NCBI GenBank assembly: GCA_022600695.1
Contig: JAHZJY010000284.1
Coordinates: forward strand, 1-11,214
Source of the DNA: Actinomycetes bacterium
GTDB lineage: Bacteria; Actinomycetota; Actinomycetes; Mycobacteriales; Mycobacteriaceae
DNA length: 11,214 bases
Direction: 5' to 3'
Below the pieces are notes generated by a model. The model saw only the letters and a list, made by a program, of their open reading frames with translations, was not told the DNA's origin and ran no database searches. This document shows positions 5,610 through 11,214 of the stretch, in pieces; positions within the stretch are counted from its first letter, which is position 1, and every line of letters begins with the position of its first letter. Position numbers and translations under genes: made by a program.

Positions 5610-6104
5610 ATGAGCCGAATCGGAGACTTCGCCGACGATGACGCGGCCGGCTGGATCGCGCTGTCGCCGAGAATCGGCACGGCGATGGCGCAGTTCAGTG
5701 CGGCGGTCTACAACCTCAATCGGCTGCCCGTCCGGGTCCGGGAGATCGCCCGCATCGTGATGGCCCATGACAACGAATGCGTCGTCTGTATCAATACTCG
5801 CGACGCTGACGGTCCCGCGGCCGGGGTCGACGAGGACCTCTACGCACATGCCGCAGACTGGCGCACCTGGCCGGGATACTCCGAGCAGGAACGCACGGCC
5901 GCGGAGTTCGCCCATCGGTTCGCCACCGGACACAGCGAGCTCCGTGACGACGAGGAGTTCTGGCAACGCTGTCGGGAACACTTCGACGACGAGTTGCTGG
6001 CCGATCTGACCCTGTCCTGCGCGATGTGGCTGGGTATGGGCCGGATGTTGCGCACCCTCGACATCGGGCAGGCGTGCAGGATCACCCTCCCGAGCCGTCG
6101 GTGA
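5610..6104 (+). CDS. Carboxymuconolactone-decarboxylase/AhpD-like protein
   Basis: This 164-aa all-helical protein resembles the CMD/AhpD superfamily. Residues 45-60 carry Glu45, then Cys57-x-x-Cys60 (E-x11-C-x2-C), the spacing of the AhpD thiol centre. The histidine normally four residues after the second cysteine is Arg64 (CINTR). An extended C-terminal half has WPGYSEQERTAAEFAHRFA. It may be a peroxidase-like or disulfide-active protein, or have lost catalysis; no substrate is assigned. ATG at 5610 is chosen over the GTG just before it because a TACCAT box is spaced for a leaderless start; neither has a ribosome site. Its TGA overlaps the glnA3 GTG (GTGA), so the two are probably translated together. 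In M. tuberculosis I recall a transporter gene (Rv1877) in this position instead. Confidence 0.78.
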   Translation: MSRIGDFADDDAAGWIALSPRIGTAMAQFSAAVYNLNRLPVRVREIARIVMAHDNECVVCINTRDADGPAAGVDEDLYAHAADWRTWPGYSEQERTAAEFAHRFATGHSELRDDEEFWQRCREHFDDELLADLTLSCAMWLGMGRMLRTLDIGQACRITLPSRR

Positions 6105-7426
6105 CCACGGTGGCAGAGGCTCCGGACCGCGGAATCGTCATCGGGACGATCGTCAATCCGGCCGGGCTGACCCTGGCCAAAGTGGTTCCCGCCGATGCCG
6201 TGGAGCGGTTCGCCGATCCGGGGCTGGGGGCGAGCCCCACCTGGCACGGCTTCGCCATCGACCGCACCGGGATCGCCTTCACCGACGCGATCAGCGTGGT
6301 GGGTGATGAACGGCTGCGCATCGACCGACAGGCGATGCGGGCTATCGGCGACGGACTGGCCTGGGGGCCGGCCTCGTTCTTCGATCAGGACGGTAACCCG
6401 GTGCCCACCTGCACCCGGGGAACGCTGGGGCGCATCGAGTCCCGGCTCAAGGAGGCGGGCTTGCGGGCTCTGGTCGGCCACGAAATCGAGTTCCTGCTGG
6501 TCGATCCGTCCGGCAACCGACTGCCCGGACAGTTGTGGGCGCAGTACGGACTGGCCGGTGTGCTCGAGCACGAGAGCTTCGTCCGGGATGTCATGGCGGC
6601 GATGGCCGCCGCCGGAGTGGCGGTCGAGCAATTCCATCCGGAGTACGGGGTCAACCAGTTCGAGATGTCACTGGCGCCTGCGTCACCGGTCGCGGCGGCA
6701 GATCAGCTGGTGCTGGCCCGGATCGTCATCGCCCGGGTGGCGCGCGACCACGGGATGCGGGTGAGCCTGTCGCCGGTGCCGTTTGCCGGGAGTGTGGGCT
6801 CAGGGGCGCATCAGCATGTTTCACTGCTGACGCAACGCGCTCCGCTCTTCTCCGGTGGGCGCGGCCCGCGAGGGCTTACGCCCGAGGGCGCGGCGGCGAT
6901 CGGCGGGGTCATCTCGGGCCTGGTGGAGGCACAACTGATCTTCGCCGGATCGATTGTCTCCGGGCTGCGGATGCGACCCGGTAATTGGGCAGGCGCCTAC
7001 GTCTGCTGGGGTACCGAGAACCGCGAGGCGGCGGTGCGGTTCCTGCCTGAGTCGCACGGAAACCCGCGCGGCGCCAATATCGAGGTTAAGGTCGTCGACC
7101 CATCGGCCAATCCGTACCTCGCCAGCGCGGCCATCCTGGGGTTGGCACTCGACGGAATCGAACGCGGAGCCACGCTGCCGCCGGAGATCCGAGTGGATCC
7201 CCAGACCCTGCCGCAGGCCGATCGGGACGCGGCCGGGGCCTCGCAACTGTCGCATGATCAGGCCGATGCCGTTGCCGCGCTGGATGGTTCGCATCGGCTC
7301 CGAGTCATCCTGGGAGATCCGGTCGTTGACGCGCTGGTCGCGGTGCGCCGATTCGAGCTGCAGCGCTACGCCGAATTGTCCGCCGAGGACTCAACGGACA
7401 AATTCCGGATGGCCTGGAGCCTGTGA
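6101..7426 (+). CDS. glnA3: Glutamine-synthetase-family protein GlnA3 (gamma-glutamyl ligase-like)
   Basis: This 441-aa protein has a short beta-grasp domain (about 10-90) and a glutamine-synthetase catalytic domain (about 100-441). Metal and ATP-site marks are GHEIEFLL (Glu128, Glu130), FHPEYGVNQFE (Glu181, Glu188), GSGAHQH (His237), RPGNWAG with the downstream ENREAAVRF, and EVKVVDPSANPYL. The C-terminal adenylylation tyrosine region of classical GS-I-beta enzymes is absent; the chain ends DKFRMAWSL. It closely resembles M. tuberculosis GlnA3 (Rv1878), a non-essential paralogue that does not replace GlnA1 and, as I recall, has been linked to spermine glutamylation. A gamma-glutamyl-amine product is therefore more likely than glutamine. 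The frame is open from 6026, but GTG at 6101, in a GTGA overlap with the preceding stop, gives the expected length. The amidohydrolase follows through a second GTGA overlap. Confidence 0.93.
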   Translation: MTTVAEAPDRGIVIGTIVNPAGLTLAKVVPADAVERFADPGLGASPTWHGFAIDRTGIAFTDAISVVGDERLRIDRQAMRAIGDGLAWGPASFFDQDGNPVPTCTRGTLGRIESRLKEAGLRALVGHEIEFLLVDPSGNRLPGQLWAQYGLAGVLEHESFVRDVMAAMAAAGVAVEQFHPEYGVNQFEMSLAPASPVAAADQLVLARIVIARVARDHGMRVSLSPVPFAGSVGSGAHQHVSLLTQRAPLFSGGRGPRGLTPEGAAAIGGVISGLVEAQLIFAGSIVSGLRMRPGNWAGAYVCWGTENREAAVRFLPESHGNPRGANIEVKVVDPSANPYLASAAILGLALDGIERGATLPPEIRVDPQTLPQADRDAAGASQLSHDQADAVAALDGSHRLRVILGDPVVDALVAVRRFELQRYAELSAEDSTDKFRMAWSL

Positions 7427-8538
7427 CGGTTCGACCCGTGCTCGACGAGCACATCGGCGCGCTCAGGCTCGTCGATAACCACATGCACGGGTTCTGGCTC
7501 TCCGAGACCGACCGGTCACGCTTCGAGAACGGTCTCAACGAGGCCAACACCGAACCTTTGGCCGAGTTCGACTCCGGCTTCGACACCCAACTCGGTTTCG
7601 CGGTGCGCGCCCAGTGTGCACCGCTGCTGGAACTGCCGCCGCACGCCCCGCCGGGGGCCTATTGGGAACGGCGCGCCACCCGCTCCGAGCTGGAACTGGC
7701 CCGGCTGTTCCTGCCCGCCGCGGCTGTGAGCGACTGGCTGGTGGACACCGGCCTGCCGGGTGTCGCCGGTCTGACGGAGATCACCGAGTCCTCCGGCGGC
7801 GCGGCCCATGAGATCGTGCGACTTGAGCAGGTCGCCGAACAGGCCGCGGCGGCACCCGGTGACTATGCCGGCAACTTCCGGGAGATCCTCTGGCGCAGAG
7901 GTGCTTCAGCCATCGCGACCAAGACGGTATTGGCCTACCGGGATGGATTCGATGGCGATCTGTCCACGCCGACGCGCCGGGAGGTGAACGGTGCGGCGCA
8001 ACGCTGGCGCGACGACGGTGCGGTCCGGCTGACCGACCGGGTGTTACTGCGTTTCGGCCTCCATGAGGCCCTTCGGCTCGGCAAACCCCTGCAGTTCCAC
8101 GTCGGACTGGGCGACCGGGACTGCGATCTGCACCGTACCAACCCGATGTATCTGCTCGACTTGCTCAGGGAATCCGGGGACACCCCGGTCGTTCTGCTGC
8201 ACTGCTACCCGTACGAGCGGGAAGCCGGTTACCTGGCGCAGGCCTTCAACCACGTCCACCTGGACATCGGGCTCAGCGTCAATCATCTCGGTGCCCGGGC
8301 AGCGGCGTTCATCGGCCGCAGCCTCGAGTTGGCGCCGTTCCGCAAGATCCTCTACTCCTCCGACGCTTTCGGCCCGCCGGAACTGCACTACGTCGGCTCC
8401 CGACTGTGGCGCGACGGGATCGCGGAGGTGCTCAGCGGTTTCGTCGATCGCGCGCAGTGGTCGGTCGCCGACGCGGTTCGGGTGGCCGGGCTGATCGGCC
8501 GCGATAACGCCGCAAGGCTCTACCGACTTCCGTCGTGA
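7423..8538 (+). CDS. Amidohydrolase-family protein (Rv1879-like, FluG N-domain-like)
   Basis: This 371-aa TIM-barrel metal hydrolase carries LVDNHMHGFW with His20-x-His22 at the end of strand 1, Lys167 in AIATKTVLAYR (a position suited to a carboxylated lysine), His226 in LQFHVGLGD, His260 in VVLLHCYPYERE and Asp314 in ILYSSDAFG. This is the ligand order of the amidohydrolase superfamily (HxH, K, H, H, D). It resembles M. tuberculosis Rv1879 as remembered. The GTG at 7423 overlaps the glnA3 stop in GTGA. In fungal FluG the same two domains, amidohydrolase then GS-like, are fused, so the pair probably acts on one metabolite: one enzyme making and the other cleaving a gamma-glutamyl or related amide is an inference. 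The substrate is unknown. Its stop lies 4 bp from the convergent SnoaL-like gene. Confidence 0.9.
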   Translation: MTVRPVLDEHIGALRLVDNHMHGFWLSETDRSRFENGLNEANTEPLAEFDSGFDTQLGFAVRAQCAPLLELPPHAPPGAYWERRATRSELELARLFLPAAAVSDWLVDTGLPGVAGLTEITESSGGAAHEIVRLEQVAEQAAAAPGDYAGNFREILWRRGASAIATKTVLAYRDGFDGDLSTPTRREVNGAAQRWRDDGAVRLTDRVLLRFGLHEALRLGKPLQFHVGLGDRDCDLHRTNPMYLLDLLRESGDTPVVLLHCYPYEREAGYLAQAFNHVHLDIGLSVNHLGARAAAFIGRSLELAPFRKILYSSDAFGPPELHYVGSRLWRDGIAEVLSGFVDRAQWSVADAVRVAGLIGRDNAARLYRLPS

Positions 8539-8542
8539 GGTC

Positions 8543-8992
8543 TCAGACCAGCCCGGTGGCGTCGAACATCCAGCTCATGTCCCCTTGTGCGAGTTGTTCC
8601 ATCCAGTCGGACGGGGCATGGTTGGCGAGTCCACCGAAATCCCAGTAGTCCTTCCACAGCGTGATCCTGGAGTCGATCACCTTGTGCACCGTCACGAACT
8701 GCAGGACCGCGCTCTCGCCGGTCGCCCAGTTCCACGTTTCGGAGTGCTCGTACATCACGTCCACGCCATTGCTGACGAGCATTCCGTCGTGGTTGCGGTA
8801 ACCGGCAAGGGTGTCCAGGCCCAGCTTCAGGCGCTTGACGATGTCGTCGGGGCCCCGCGCCGCGGCCACCGAACCGACCGGCATGTCGACGTAGATGCAG
8901 TCCTCGGCGAGGAACGTCTTCACCGCCTCCCAGTCACGATCAGACAGAGCCTGCCACATCCCCAGGACGGTGGCGTCGATGTCAGCAGGCAT
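8543..8992 (-). CDS. SnoaL / limonene-1,2-epoxide-hydrolase-like protein (NTF2 fold)
   Basis: This 149-aa protein is a compact cone-shaped NTF2-fold domain. The pattern is VLGMWQALSDRDWEAVKTFLAEDCIYVDMPVG at the N-terminus, a central YRNHDGMLVSNGVDVMYEHSETW, and VIDSRITLWKDYWDFGG at about 104-120, which corresponds to the W-R/K-D-Y-x-D strand of limonene-epoxide-hydrolase and SnoaL-like proteins. Function could be epoxide hydrolysis or a cyclase/isomerase-type reaction; catalytic residues were not assigned with certainty. The ATG at 8992 lies inside the end of the D-aminoacylase-like gene (11-bp overlap) and has GGAGG about 8-9 nt upstream, so the two are co-transcribed. It converges with the amidohydrolase gene. 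Confidence 0.83.
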   Translation of the reverse strand: MPADIDATVLGMWQALSDRDWEAVKTFLAEDCIYVDMPVGSVAAARGPDDIVKRLKLGLDTLAGYRNHDGMLVSNGVDVMYEHSETWNWATGESAVLQFVTVHKVIDSRITLWKDYWDFGGLANHAPSDWMEQLAQGDMSWMFDATGLV

Positions 8993-10751
8993 GGGCGGGG
9001 ACCTCCGTGTGCTGACCGGCCCGCAGGAAACTTCCGGTCCGCTCGGCGCCCAGGACCGCGGTGGGAATGCCGTCCCGCACGACTGCCCGGCCGCCGATCA
9101 GCACAAGCTCGACGGTCTCATCGTTACGGTTCACCATCCGCGGCAGGTTGGCGTACTGGGGGACAGGGGATTCCGCGTAGTCCTCGAGACGCTGGTCGAG
9201 GCACCGCGGATCGATCATCACCAGATCGGCGCGGTCACCGACCCGCAGATGCCCGGCGTCGACGCCGTACCAGTCGGCCAGCTCGCCGGTGAGCCGGTGC
9301 ACCGCCCGCTCGACCGTCATGAACGGCTCGCCGCGCAGTTCGGCGTCGCGGACGTGGCGTAGCAGCCGCAGACCGAAGTTGTAGAACGCCATGTTGCGCA
9401 GGTGCGCACCGGCGTCGGAGAAACCCATCTGAACACCGTCATCGCGGGCCAGTTTCCGCAGCACGTCGGGGCGGTGGTTGGAGATCGTGGTCCGCCAGCG
9501 CAGTTTCCGGCCGTGTTCGACGACCAGGTCCAGAAACGCATCGACGGGGTGCAGGTCACCGCGGTCGACTCCGACCTGCCCGAAAGACTTGCCGATCACC
9601 GATTCGTCGGGGCACTCGACGATCTCGGCATCGAAGAAATCGCGATGCCAGACCCGCATGCCGAATTTGCTGTCGTAGTCCTTGCGGAACCGACGACGGT
9701 AGCCTTCGTCCTGCAGCAGCGCATTACGCTCGACCTCGTCGCGCAGATGCAGCGCCGCGGCCCCGGCGCCGAACTCCTCGAAGACCACCAGATCGATACC
9801 GTCGGCGTAGACCTCGAACGGCACCGGCAGGTGTTGCCAGCGGAAGTCGGCGCCGAAACGGTTGACCGACCGTGCCAGCGGTCCGAGCAATGCAATCGCG
9901 AACGGGTTGGACTTGACGTCGGCCGCCGACAGCAGGCTGGTCTTGAGCGTGTCGCGCAGAACCGGAAGTGACTGTGCCAGCTGGGTGAGCAGGTTGAGCG
10001 GGTTGCCGATGTCCGGACCGGACTGCAGCGCCCGGCCCCGGCGCCGAAGCAGGGACTTGAGCCGGCGCAACTCGCGGGGCTTGGCGTAGGTGGACGGCAG
10101 GGTGCGCGAGCGACACGTGTCGCCGTCGATCTTGTCGAAAAGCAGCTGCTGGGAGGACATACCCAGGAAGCCGGCGTCCAGGGCCTCGGTGAGCATCCGC
10201 TCCATCTCGGCCATTTCGCCCGCGGTGGGCTTTACCTGAGATCGGGTCGCGCGGTCCAATCCCATTGTGGCGGTGCGCATATCGGAGTGGCCGATGAATG
10301 CCGCAAGGTTGGGACCCAGCGGCCTTGCCTCCAGAGCCGCGATGTACTGGTGTGCACTCGTCCAGGTTTTCGCGTTGTCCACGGTGTCGATGACGTGCTC
10401 GCGGGGGATCGCCTCGACCCGGCCGAACAGGTCGCCGGCATCCGTGCCGCCGACATGGACGGTCGACAGCGAGCAGGAACCGATCAGCACCGTGGTCACG
10501 CCGTGCCGCACCGATTCGGGCAGACCGGGACCGTCCAGCACCTCGACGTCGTAGTGGGTGTGGATGTCGACGAACCCGGGAAGCACCCACTTACCGGCGG
10601 CGTCGACGATCTCGGCGCAGCCGGTCTCCTCGAGCGCGTGCGGGGTCACCGCGGCGACGCGGCCGTCCCGGATTGCGATGTTCCGCAGCGCCGACGGGGC
10701 GCCGGTGCCGTCGAACCACCGGGCGTCGCGGATGATCGTGTCGTAGGTCAC
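8982..10751 (-). CDS. N-acyl-D-amino-acid deacylase-type amidohydrolase
   Basis: This 589-aa protein has a small beta-sandwich formed by both ends (1-60 and about 500-560) around a TIM barrel. Visible sites are GFVDIHTHYD (His64, His66), GVTTVLIGSCS with Cys93 in the place of the D-aminoacylase metal cysteine, FIGHSDMR (His155), GFSDAGAH (Asp446) and the closing HLRVGDRADLVMID. Two canonical D-aminoacylase motifs, T-H-x-R and S-H-H-K, are not found: the corresponding stretches read ALQSGPD and SAADVKSNP. The usual deacylation of N-acyl-D-amino acids is therefore not assured. The chain is about 100 residues longer than D-aminoacylase and nearer the 600-residue mycobacterial group (Rv2913c-like). 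GTG at 10751 sits 6 nt after the -10 of a TTGACA promoter. The SnoaL-like gene overlaps its end. Confidence 0.87.
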   Translation of the reverse strand: MTYDTIIRDARWFDGTGAPSALRNIAIRDGRVAAVTPHALEETGCAEIVDAAGKWVLPGFVDIHTHYDVEVLDGPGLPESVRHGVTTVLIGSCSLSTVHVGGTDAGDLFGRVEAIPREHVIDTVDNAKTWTSAHQYIAALEARPLGPNLAAFIGHSDMRTATMGLDRATRSQVKPTAGEMAEMERMLTEALDAGFLGMSSQQLLFDKIDGDTCRSRTLPSTYAKPRELRRLKSLLRRRGRALQSGPDIGNPLNLLTQLAQSLPVLRDTLKTSLLSAADVKSNPFAIALLGPLARSVNRFGADFRWQHLPVPFEVYADGIDLVVFEEFGAGAAALHLRDEVERNALLQDEGYRRRFRKDYDSKFGMRVWHRDFFDAEIVECPDESVIGKSFGQVGVDRGDLHPVDAFLDLVVEHGRKLRWRTTISNHRPDVLRKLARDDGVQMGFSDAGAHLRNMAFYNFGLRLLRHVRDAELRGEPFMTVERAVHRLTGELADWYGVDAGHLRVGDRADLVMIDPRCLDQRLEDYAESPVPQYANLPRMVNRNDETVELVLIGGRAVVRDGIPTAVLGAERTGSFLRAGQHTEVPAHAC

Positions 10752-10757
10752 CGCCTC

Positions 10758-10786
10758 AGGTAACCGCCCGGGTAGGCCGGTGTCAA
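10758..10786 (-). promoter_or_regulatory. Promoter of the D-aminoacylase / SnoaL unit
   Basis: On the minus strand an exact TTGACA (10786 to 10781) is followed by a 17-nt spacer and TTACCT (10763 to 10758) as a poor -10. The hexamer ends 6 nt before the GTG at 10751. The perfect -35 at ideal distance is the main support. A GAGG lies 2 nt before the GTG, too close to be a good ribosome site. Confidence 0.45.
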
Positions 10787-10796
10787 CAACGGGGGC

Positions 10797-11077
10797 TCAA
10801 CTCCGGTGGCCCGGATCGAGGTCCTTGACGTCGGCGTAGGTCAGGAGTCGGTCGAGCACCTCGGGCGCACAGCCGGCAACCGGCTCGGTGAGGTGACCGA
10901 CATGGTCGCCGAGGTCGAATCGCCCGAGGACCCTCCCGACGAACCAGGCCGCCGCCCGACCCAGGATCGGCACCCCCTCCGGGCCGTTCCACCACGAGCA
11001 GTGAACTTGTCCACCCCGTCAACGGTGTCGCCGCCGAACAGCCGGGCCAGGTCGGGGCGCCCGGCGGTGATCCGATC
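10797..11077 (-). pseudogene. Flavin-reductase-domain relic, 5'-truncated and frameshifted
   Basis: About 92 residues of a flavin-reductase-like protein are readable. The first piece, 11077 to 11003, reads DRITAGRPDLARLFGG... to VDKF. The second piece, 11000 to 10800, reads CSWWNGPEGVPILG, AAAWFVGRVLGRFDLGDHVG, LTEPVAG, LLTYADVKDLDPGHRS, then TGA. The two are in different frames; one missing base near 11001-11002 would join them as VDKF-T-CSWW. RPD..KF, W..GP.GVP.L and GDHVG are typical of the C-terminal half of flavin-reductase domains. The N-terminal half with the FMN-binding strands and a start codon is absent: the upstream sequence is P450 coding sequence. A sequencing error could explain the frameshift but not the missing half. 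If once functional, it may have served a flavin-dependent oxygenase. Confidence 0.65.
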
Positions 11078-11214
11078 TCAGCCTGCGACGCGGGCCGCGC
11101 TGCCCAGCCGCACCGGCAGTTCGGCCCAGCCACGCAGCACCCGGGTGTCGCGCCGGCAGCCTTCGCCGGCCGGCAACGCGCCGGGGAAGTGGGTGAAGAA
11201 CTGTCGCAACCCCG
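11078..11214 (-). CDS. cyp140: Cytochrome P450, C-terminal end (cyp140-like), rest outside the window
   Basis: The last 44 codons of a minus-strand gene enter from the right edge and end in TGA at 11078-11080. The segment LRQFFTHFPGALPAG followed by RRDTRVLRGWAELPVRLG is the normal end of bacterial P450s, downstream of the heme-cysteine loop: the last helix, the FP turn and the RGW..LPV strand. It resembles my recollection of the end of M. tuberculosis CYP140 (Rv1880c), and that gene also lies on the opposite strand just beyond Rv1879. The heme-binding cysteine is not in the window, so the symbol rests on this short tail plus synteny. Confidence 0.6.
   Translation of the reverse strand, partial: GLRQFFTHFPGALPAGEGCRRDTRVLRGWAELPVRLGSAARVAG

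Noticed and set aside
5055..5981. 308-codon open frame on the minus strand across bfrA and the AhpD-like gene
   Set aside because: It is antisense to two well-supported genes, has no recognisable domain, and long antisense frames are expected at this GC content.
6026..6100. Longer glnA3 start at 6026
   Set aside because: The added 25 residues lie inside the AhpD-like coding sequence and have no counterpart in GlnA3; the GTGA overlap at 6101 gives the expected length.
8539..8549. GGTCTCAGACC palindrome between the convergent amidohydrolase and SnoaL-like genes
   Set aside because: It has only five bases per arm with one base between, so it cannot form a useful hairpin, and there is no T-tract; not called as a terminator.
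9724..10590. 288-codon minus-strand frame inside the D-aminoacylase gene
   Set aside because: It is an arginine/proline-rich out-of-frame shadow of the amidohydrolase.
10783..11133. 116-codon minus-strand frame through the flavin-reductase relic and P450 end
   Set aside because: Its product is compositionally odd (R, P and G runs) and unlike any family, while the other two frames give recognisable flavin-reductase and P450 pieces.
1..11214. Search for tRNA or rRNA genes, CRISPR arrays, insertion sequences and attachment sites
   Set aside because: No cloverleaf-like segment, spaced direct repeats, transposase motifs or flanking terminal repeats were seen by reading; short elements could still be missed without computation.

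Overview
The window is high-GC actinobacterial DNA, most likely from a fast-growing Mycobacterium/Mycolicibacterium. The evidence is dense GC-rich coding with many GTG starts, 4-nt stop/start overlaps, -10 boxes of the TANNNT type, IdeR-like iron boxes, and a block resembling the M. tuberculosis bfd - bfrA (Rv1876) - glnA3 (Rv1878) - Rv1879 - cyp140 (Rv1880c) neighbourhood. The Rv numbers and gene order are from memory, not from a search.

Left part (1-2565, minus strand): the N-terminal 381 residues of a membrane sensor with an extracytoplasmic Cache-like domain run off the left edge, so its output domain is not visible. Upstream of it, on the same strand, is a GH13 alpha-amylase-family glycosidase. 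An 85-bp divergent intergenic region with a three-copy 9-bp repeat separates this enzyme from the next genes.

Centre-left (2642-4789, plus strand): a hotdog-fold acyl-CoA thioesterase, an EthD-domain protein and a crotonase-fold enzyme fit a small acyl-CoA catabolic group. The crotonase has the active-site pattern of a delta3,delta2-enoyl-CoA isomerase rather than a hydratase. Its 3' end overlaps the 3' end of bfd by 17 bp.

Centre (4773-8538): divergent bfd (minus) and bfrA (plus) are separated by two tandem IdeR-like boxes. One box covers the best bfd -10, and the pair lies just upstream of the bfrA core promoter, so a single iron-responsive switch could repress bfd and activate bfrA. Downstream comes a tightly coupled trio: an AhpD/carboxymuconolactone-decarboxylase-like protein, a glutamine-synthetase-family protein (glnA3) and an amidohydrolase. 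Both junctions are GTGA overlaps. The last two genes correspond, as separate proteins, to the two domains of fungal FluG.

Right part (8543-11214, minus strand): an N-acyl-D-amino-acid-deacylase-type amidohydrolase overlaps a SnoaL/limonene-epoxide-hydrolase-like gene. Upstream lies a 5'-truncated, frameshifted flavin-reductase relic, then the C-terminus of a cytochrome P450 (cyp140-like). The first three look like an accessory insertion between the Rv1879-like gene and cyp140.

Several genes (GH13, enoyl-CoA isomerase, AhpD-like, D-aminoacylase) have a -10-like hexamer ending 6-7 nt before the start codon and little or no Shine-Dalgarno sequence, the layout of mycobacterial leaderless mRNAs. 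No tRNA, rRNA, CRISPR array, insertion sequence or prophage was seen. No stretch over 300 bp lacks a gene or gene relic.
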